Assembly (NCBI GenBank): GCA_026392325.1
Contig: JAPLCH010000033.1
Location: forward strand, 1-9,776
Length of the DNA: 9,776 nt
Direction: 5' to 3'
Source of the DNA: Solirubrobacterales bacterium
Lineage (GTDB): Bacteria > Actinomycetota > Thermoleophilia > Solirubrobacterales > Solirubrobacteraceae
Part shown: positions 6,407 through 9,776 of the stretch, one piece after another
Numbering within the stretch: the stretch's first letter is position 1
How the letters are laid out: each line of letters starts with the position of its first letter
The notes under the pieces: generated by a model
Seen by the model: the letters and a program-made list of their open reading frames with translations, nothing else
Database searches by the model: none
What the model was told of the DNA's origin: nothing
Made by a program: the position numbers and the translations under genes

Positions 6407-6999
6407 CCGTTACAGCAGCTGACGTGAAGGCTCTCCGCGGGCGCACAGGCGCAGGGATGCTCGACTGCAAGAAGGCTTTGGAGGAGTCCGGAGGTGACGT
6501 TGACGCAGCCGTTGACGCACTTCGTGTCAAGGGCCTCGCCAAGGCAGCCAAGCGTGGAGACAAGGAAGCAAGCCAGGGAGTTGTTGCTTCGTACATCCAC
6601 GCTGGAGGCTCCATCGGATCCATGGTGGAAGTGGACTGTGAAACCGACTTTGTGGCTCGTAATGAGGAGTTTGCAACCTTTGCCCGAGATCTGGCTCTTC
6701 ATATAGCTGCCGCAGATCCGCTCTATGTGGATGAGGCTTCGGTTCCAGAGGAAGCGCGCGCCGCAGAGCTGCGCGTACTCCAGGATCAGGATTCCGACAA
6801 GCCCGAAGAGATTCGAGCCAAGATCGCCGAAGGACGCATAGGCAAGTGGCTCGACGAAGTTGTTCTGCTCAGACAGGCCCATGTCAACGCAGACCGCTAT
6901 GAGGGAAGAACAATTGAAGATCTGCGAGCTGAGCTGGCATCAAAAACAGGTGAGAACATCGTGATTCGACGGTTCTCGCGGTTTGCGGTAGGCGGCTGA
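6403..6999 (+). CDS. tsf: Elongation factor Ts (short form)
   Basis: EF-Ts, the guanine nucleotide exchange factor for EF-Tu, 198 residues. This is the short type found in many actinobacteria, cyanobacteria and organelles, lacking one of the duplicated core subdomains of the 280-residue E. coli form. The N-terminal UBA-like domain has LRGRTGAGMLDCKKALEESG (11-30) and LRVKGLAKAAKR (40-51). The EF-Tu-contacting TDFVARN follows at 81-87. The C-terminal end TGENIVIRRFSRF (182-194) is typical. ATG 6403 overlaps the rpsB stop by four bases, tighter than the usual rpsB-tsf spacer, which suggests translational coupling and near-fixed stoichiometry. pyrH begins seven bases after its stop. Confidence 0.97.
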   Translation: MTVTAADVKALRGRTGAGMLDCKKALEESGGDVDAAVDALRVKGLAKAAKRGDKEASQGVVASYIHAGGSIGSMVEVDCETDFVARNEEFATFARDLALHIAAADPLYVDEASVPEEARAAELRVLQDQDSDKPEEIRAKIAEGRIGKWLDEVVLLRQAHVNADRYEGRTIEDLRAELASKTGENIVIRRFSRFAVGG

Positions 7000-7006
7000 G
7001 ACACGG

Positions 7007-7729
7007 ATGACTGAGTCGGGCGGCTACCGACGGATTCTTCTGAAGCTTTCAGGGGAATCCCTGATGGGAGATCTGGAATATGGGACCGATCCAAAGCGGG
7101 TTCAGTCGGTTGCCAAGCAGATCGCTCAAATTCATGCCCAAGGAGTAGAGGTCGGCATTGTCGTTGGAGCAGGCAACATCTACAGGGGGCTAGCTGGCGC
7201 GGCCGAAGGGATGGACCGAGCAACTGCCGACTACATGGGCATGCTCGCGACCGTCCTCAACGCCCTTGCCTTGCAGGACGCGCTTGAGACGGCAGGGGCT
7301 CCAACCAGAGTCCAATCCGCAATCACCATCAGCGAGGTTGCTGAGCCCTACATCAGGCGCAAGGCTATGAGGCACCTTGAAAAGGGCCGCATAGTTGTGT
7401 TCGCTGGCGGAACGGGCAATCCATTCTTTACAACCGATACAGCTGCTGCACTTCGCGCGGCGGAGATCAGGGCTGAGGCCGTTCTGATGGCAAAGAACGG
7501 CGTTCAAGGTGTCTTCACTGCCGATCCAGCCCTGGATCCGGACGCGGAGTTCATAGAGCAGATCACACACATGGAGGCGATTGAGAAGCGCCTCAAGGTG
7601 ATGGACGCAACTGCTCTCTCCTTGTGTCTTGAGAACGGCCTTCCGATCCATGTTTTCAACATGTCGGACGATGGCGCCATAGCGCGAGTCGTTTCGGGCG
7701 AGCGGATAGGTACGCTGGTGATCACATGA
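7007..7729 (+). CDS. pyrH: UMP kinase (uridylate kinase)
   Basis: A 240-residue bacterial UMP kinase of the amino acid kinase fold, phosphorylating UMP to UDP with ATP in pyrimidine nucleotide synthesis; bacterial enzymes are hexameric and usually feedback-inhibited by UTP. Motifs in order are KLSGESL (13-19), VVGAGNIYRG (52-61), MDRATADYMGM (69-79), FAGGTGNPFFTTDTAA (132-147), MAKNGVQGVFTADP (161-174, ATP site) and VMDATA (198-203). Length is standard. ATG 7007 lies eight bases after the tsf stop with no strong ribosome site, so coupled re-initiation from tsf is likely. The end overlaps the frr start by four bases. The tsf-pyrH-frr order is near universal in bacteria. Confidence 0.97.
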   Translation: MTESGGYRRILLKLSGESLMGDLEYGTDPKRVQSVAKQIAQIHAQGVEVGIVVGAGNIYRGLAGAAEGMDRATADYMGMLATVLNALALQDALETAGAPTRVQSAITISEVAEPYIRRKAMRHLEKGRIVVFAGGTGNPFFTTDTAAALRAAEIRAEAVLMAKNGVQGVFTADPALDPDAEFIEQITHMEAIEKRLKVMDATALSLCLENGLPIHVFNMSDDGAIARVVSGERIGTLVIT

Positions 7730-8283
7730 TAAATGACCTTCTAAAAGACGCTCAAGAGCGCATGCACAAGTCTGTTGAATCAACCCGTGGTGAGTTTGGT
7801 TCCGTCCGCACAGGAAGGGCCACGCCAGCCCTTCTCGACCGCGTGACCGTTGACTACTACGGCGCAATGACTCCACTGACACAAATGGCAACCGTCAGCG
7901 CTCCTGAAGCACGCCTCCTTACAGTCAGCCCATATGACGCTTCAAGCATGGAAGCCATTGAGCGCGCCATCACTAATGCCGACCTTGGGGTAACCCCTGG
8001 CAATGATGGAAGTCTGATCCGAATCAGCATTCCGGAGTTGACTGAGGAACGCCGTAAGGAAATGGTCAAGCTGACCAAGGGAATTGCAGAAGAGGGACGG
8101 ATTGCCATCAGGAACATCCGCCGGGATGTAATGCATGAGCTCCGCGTTCTCAAGGAGTCTGGTGAGAGTGGCTCCGATGAAGAGCATCGCGCAGAGGAAG
8201 CCCTCCAGAAGCTCACAGATGCTCAGATTGCTGAGCTCGACGAGATCCTTGCCCGCAAGGAAGCCGAGATTCTCGAGGTTTGA
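7726..8283 (+). CDS. frr: Ribosome recycling factor
   Basis: RRF, 185 residues, the full usual length. With EF-G it splits post-termination ribosomes so that they can be reused. The three-helix bundle is visible as the N-terminal helix (2-26), SVRTGRATPALLDRVTVDYY (26-45), the domain II segment APEARLLTVSPYD (59-71) and AI..ADLGVTPGNDGSLIRISIPELTEERR (81-110), and then KEMVKLTKGIAEEGRIAIRNIRRD (111-134). That last stretch contains the conserved arginine cluster that contacts rRNA. A long charged C-terminal helix ends the protein. ATG 7726 overlaps the pyrH stop (ATGA), and the end overlaps the TTG chosen for uppS. Confidence 0.97.
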   Translation: MINDLLKDAQERMHKSVESTRGEFGSVRTGRATPALLDRVTVDYYGAMTPLTQMATVSAPEARLLTVSPYDASSMEAIERAITNADLGVTPGNDGSLIRISIPELTEERRKEMVKLTKGIAEEGRIAIRNIRRDVMHELRVLKESGESGSDEEHRAEEALQKLTDAQIAELDEILARKEAEILEV

Positions 8284-8966
8284 GCAGGTTGAGTGAGCGG
8301 CGGGCAAAAACCGTCGCGATCATCACCGACGGAAACGGACGCTGGGCGAACGATCGTTCGTTGCCGGTTGTCGAAGGCCACCGGGCCGGGGCAGACACCG
8401 TCAAGGCGCGTCTCAGGGATTGTGTTGAGCTCGGAGTGGAACAGCTGACCGTCTATTCATTCTCCACAGAAAATTGGGGGAGGTCGGCGCGCGAGGTTCG
8501 CGGGCTGATGAAGATGTTCGACGAACGGCTTCAGACCGAAACACCTGAACTTCTAGAAGAGGGTGTACGAATGCGGTTCATTGGCGACAGAACTGACCGC
8601 CGGATTCCAACAAAGCTTGTGGAACGGATGGGGTGGGCGGAGGAGCTGACCTCTGGATGCGAGCGGATTGACCTCTTCGTCGCGTTCAACTATGGCAGTC
8701 GGAATGAGATCTTCCGCGCAGCAGAAAAGTACGACGGCGGTGGTGAGGAAGCGTTTGGGCGTCTCATTGGGGAACCTGCGCTTCGGGACCCGGACCTTCT
8801 GATCCGGACGAGTGGGGAGCAGCGGATTTCGAACTTCCTTCTGTGGCAATGTGCCTACTCGGAGTTTGTCTTCCATGAGGCGCTGTGGCCGGACTTCAGC
8901 AGAGAGGATTTGGTCGGCTGCCTCGAGGAATATGCCGAGCGTGAAAGGAGATTTGGTAAGAGATGA
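8280..8966 (+). CDS. uppS: Isoprenyl transferase, probable undecaprenyl diphosphate synthase
   Basis: A cis-prenyltransferase of 228 residues that extends an allylic diphosphate with isopentenyl diphosphate. It most likely makes the C55 carrier for peptidoglycan synthesis, though chain length is not readable here. Motifs are AIITDGNGRWA (13-23, catalytic D17), GHRAGADTVK (33-42), YSFSTENWGRS (59-69), FNYGSRNEI (136-144) and DLLIRTSGEQRISNFLLWQ (172-190) followed by YSEFVF. The usual MDGNGRWA reads TDGNGRWA. The start is uncertain. TTG 8280 makes a four-base overlap with frr but has almost no spacing from the GAGG at 8275-8278. TTG 8289 sits ten bases after that GAGG and may be the real start; no ATG or GTG is available before the first motif. 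It overlaps cdsA by four bases. Confidence 0.95.
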   Translation: MSRLSERRAKTVAIITDGNGRWANDRSLPVVEGHRAGADTVKARLRDCVELGVEQLTVYSFSTENWGRSAREVRGLMKMFDERLQTETPELLEEGVRMRFIGDRTDRRIPTKLVERMGWAEELTSGCERIDLFVAFNYGSRNEIFRAAEKYDGGGEEAFGRLIGEPALRDPDLLIRTSGEQRISNFLLWQCAYSEFVFHEALWPDFSREDLVGCLEEYAERERRFGKR

Positions 8967-9760
8967 AGAAACCAAGTGATGTTCTCGGTCGGACGGTGGT
9001 GGCCATCCCATTGGCGATCCTTGCAGTGGTTCTCGTAGCCGCAGGCGGATGGGTCTTCGCTGTCGGCGTCACAGCCATTGGCTGCCTCTGCCTTCATGAG
9101 TTCTATGACCTCGTCGAATCCAGAAGGCCGATTCGGCTCGCTGGCTTCATCGCCATTTGCGGATCGGTACTCGCCGCCAAGCTCGGAGGGCCGACCGCCC
9201 TGCTCTTTGCAACTTGGTTCTCCCTTCCAGTGATGTTCATGATGGCAGCTGCGCAGCCTCGGCTTGAAGGAGCCACGGATTCGATTCTGTCAACGGGCTT
9301 GGGAATCTGGTGGATTGCTGTGGGCTTTGCTCACGCGGTGCTCCTGCGCGACCTTGCTCACGGAGGAGGCATTGTTATTGACGCCCTGATCGCCACCTTT
9401 GCCGGCGATACTGGATCCTATTTCGGGGGCCGGGCTTTTGGGACCAAGCCACTTGCACCCCGGATCAGCCCGCGCAAGACAGTGGAAGGGCTGCTTGCCG
9501 GCTCGGCCGCAGCTGTCGCCGCAACCCTTGTGGCCAGCTTTTACCAGGACTGGCTTCCGTTGGAAGTGGCACTGTTGATTGGCGTCACGGTTGCCGTGCT
9601 TGCGCCAATGGGAGACTTGTTTGAGAGCTTGTTGAAGCGTGAGGCGGGTGCCAAGGATGCGGCTACAACGCTTGGGCCACACGGTGGCGCACTGGACCGC
9701 CTCGATGGCGTTCTCTTCTCCATTGTTGGGGTCTACTGGCTCTGGTATCTCCTCGGGTGA
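8963..9760 (+). CDS. cdsA: Phosphatidate cytidylyltransferase (CDP-diacylglycerol synthase)
   Basis: An integral membrane enzyme of 265 residues that makes CDP-diacylglycerol from phosphatidic acid and CTP, the branch point of phospholipid synthesis. Several hydrophobic segments are visible, among them about 10-27, 31-48, 58-73, 78-96, 110-128, 175-194, 200-217 and 248-264. The cytosolic motif FAGDTGSYFGGRAFGTKPL (146-164) with ISPRKTVEG (168-176) is followed by the family signature ESLLKREAGAKD (221-232) and LGPHGGALDRLDG (237-249). The HGG..DR.D core that binds metal and CTP is intact. ATG 8963 has a good AAAGGAG (8944-8950) and overlaps the uppS stop by four bases. The uppS-cdsA pair is highly conserved in bacteria. 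Confidence 0.96.
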   Translation: MKKPSDVLGRTVVAIPLAILAVVLVAAGGWVFAVGVTAIGCLCLHEFYDLVESRRPIRLAGFIAICGSVLAAKLGGPTALLFATWFSLPVMFMMAAAQPRLEGATDSILSTGLGIWWIAVGFAHAVLLRDLAHGGGIVIDALIATFAGDTGSYFGGRAFGTKPLAPRISPRKTVEGLLAGSAAAVAATLVASFYQDWLPLEVALLIGVTVAVLAPMGDLFESLLKREAGAKDAATTLGPHGGALDRLDGVLFSIVGVYWLWYLLG

Positions 9761-9776
9761 CGGACAAAGCACGAGC
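9757..9776 (+). CDS. Possible start of the next gene, 3' partial
   Basis: A GTG at 9757 overlaps the cdsA stop as GTGA, the same kind of junction seen repeatedly in this operon, and opens a frame reading M/V-T-D-K-A-R to the window edge. dxr often follows cdsA in such clusters, but six codons are too few to identify the product. Confidence 0.35.

Noticed and set aside
6055..6882. A 275-codon open frame on the minus strand opposite the rpsB tail and tsf
   Set aside because: It mirrors the repetitive Ala/Glu-rich rpsB tail, giving a low-complexity Ser/Ala/Thr-rich product, and it lies fully opposite two certain genes. No family resemblance or ribosome site supports it.
9671..9711. CdsA signature reads LGPHGG instead of the common LPGHGG
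   Set aside because: The HGG and DR.D core is kept, and the family pattern tolerates a Gly followed by any residue before the His, so this is ordinary variation.

Overview
This window is a dense, single-strand run of conserved bacterial housekeeping genes. All are on the + strand and most overlap or nearly touch. The gene set and order suggest an actinobacterium with moderately high GC: pgeF-yggS-sepF-proC-yggT-lspA-rluD, then rpsB-tsf-pyrH-frr-uppS-cdsA. Supporting signs are SepF, a short EF-Ts of about 200 residues, a long acidic and alanine-rich S2 tail, and GTG/TTG starts. The sequence motifs remind me of deep-branching Actinomycetota such as Thermoleophilia. That placement is inference from memory of family sequences, not a search.

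Layout. Positions 1-1026 hold the 3' part of a CCA-adding/poly(A) polymerase-type tRNA nucleotidyltransferase. Positions 1001-2346 hold pgeF (peptidoglycan editing factor) and yggS (PLP homeostasis). Positions 2429-3925 hold sepF (Z-ring anchor), proC (pyrroline-5-carboxylate reductase, unusually short) and yggT (small membrane protein). Positions 3928-4363 hold lspA (lipoprotein signal peptidase), which cannot be read in one frame. Positions 4332-5246 hold an RluD-type pseudouridine synthase. A 137-base gap follows, the largest non-coding stretch, with two small hairpins and only weak promoter candidates. From 5384 to 9760 comes the translation and envelope-lipid block: ribosomal protein S2, EF-Ts, UMP kinase, ribosome recycling factor, undecaprenyl diphosphate synthase and CDP-diacylglycerol synthase. 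A further gene may start in the last 20 bases.

How the genes fit together. The first half mixes cell-division and envelope functions (SepF, PgeF, YggT, LspA) with tRNA/rRNA maturation and metabolic genes. The second half couples translation (S2, EF-Ts, RRF) to pyrimidine nucleotide supply (PyrH) and to the first steps of the lipid carrier and phospholipid pathways (UppS, CdsA). Junctions are very tight, including six 4-base stop/start overlaps (one leading into the possible last gene), so translational coupling is likely throughout.

The notable anomalies are a frameshift with an apparent short deletion in lspA, a missing stretch of roughly 35 residues in the nucleotide-binding domain of ProC about 0.9 kb upstream, and a perfect 24-bp tandem repeat at the end of rpsB. 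I see no mobile element, CRISPR array, RNA gene or novel multi-gene system.
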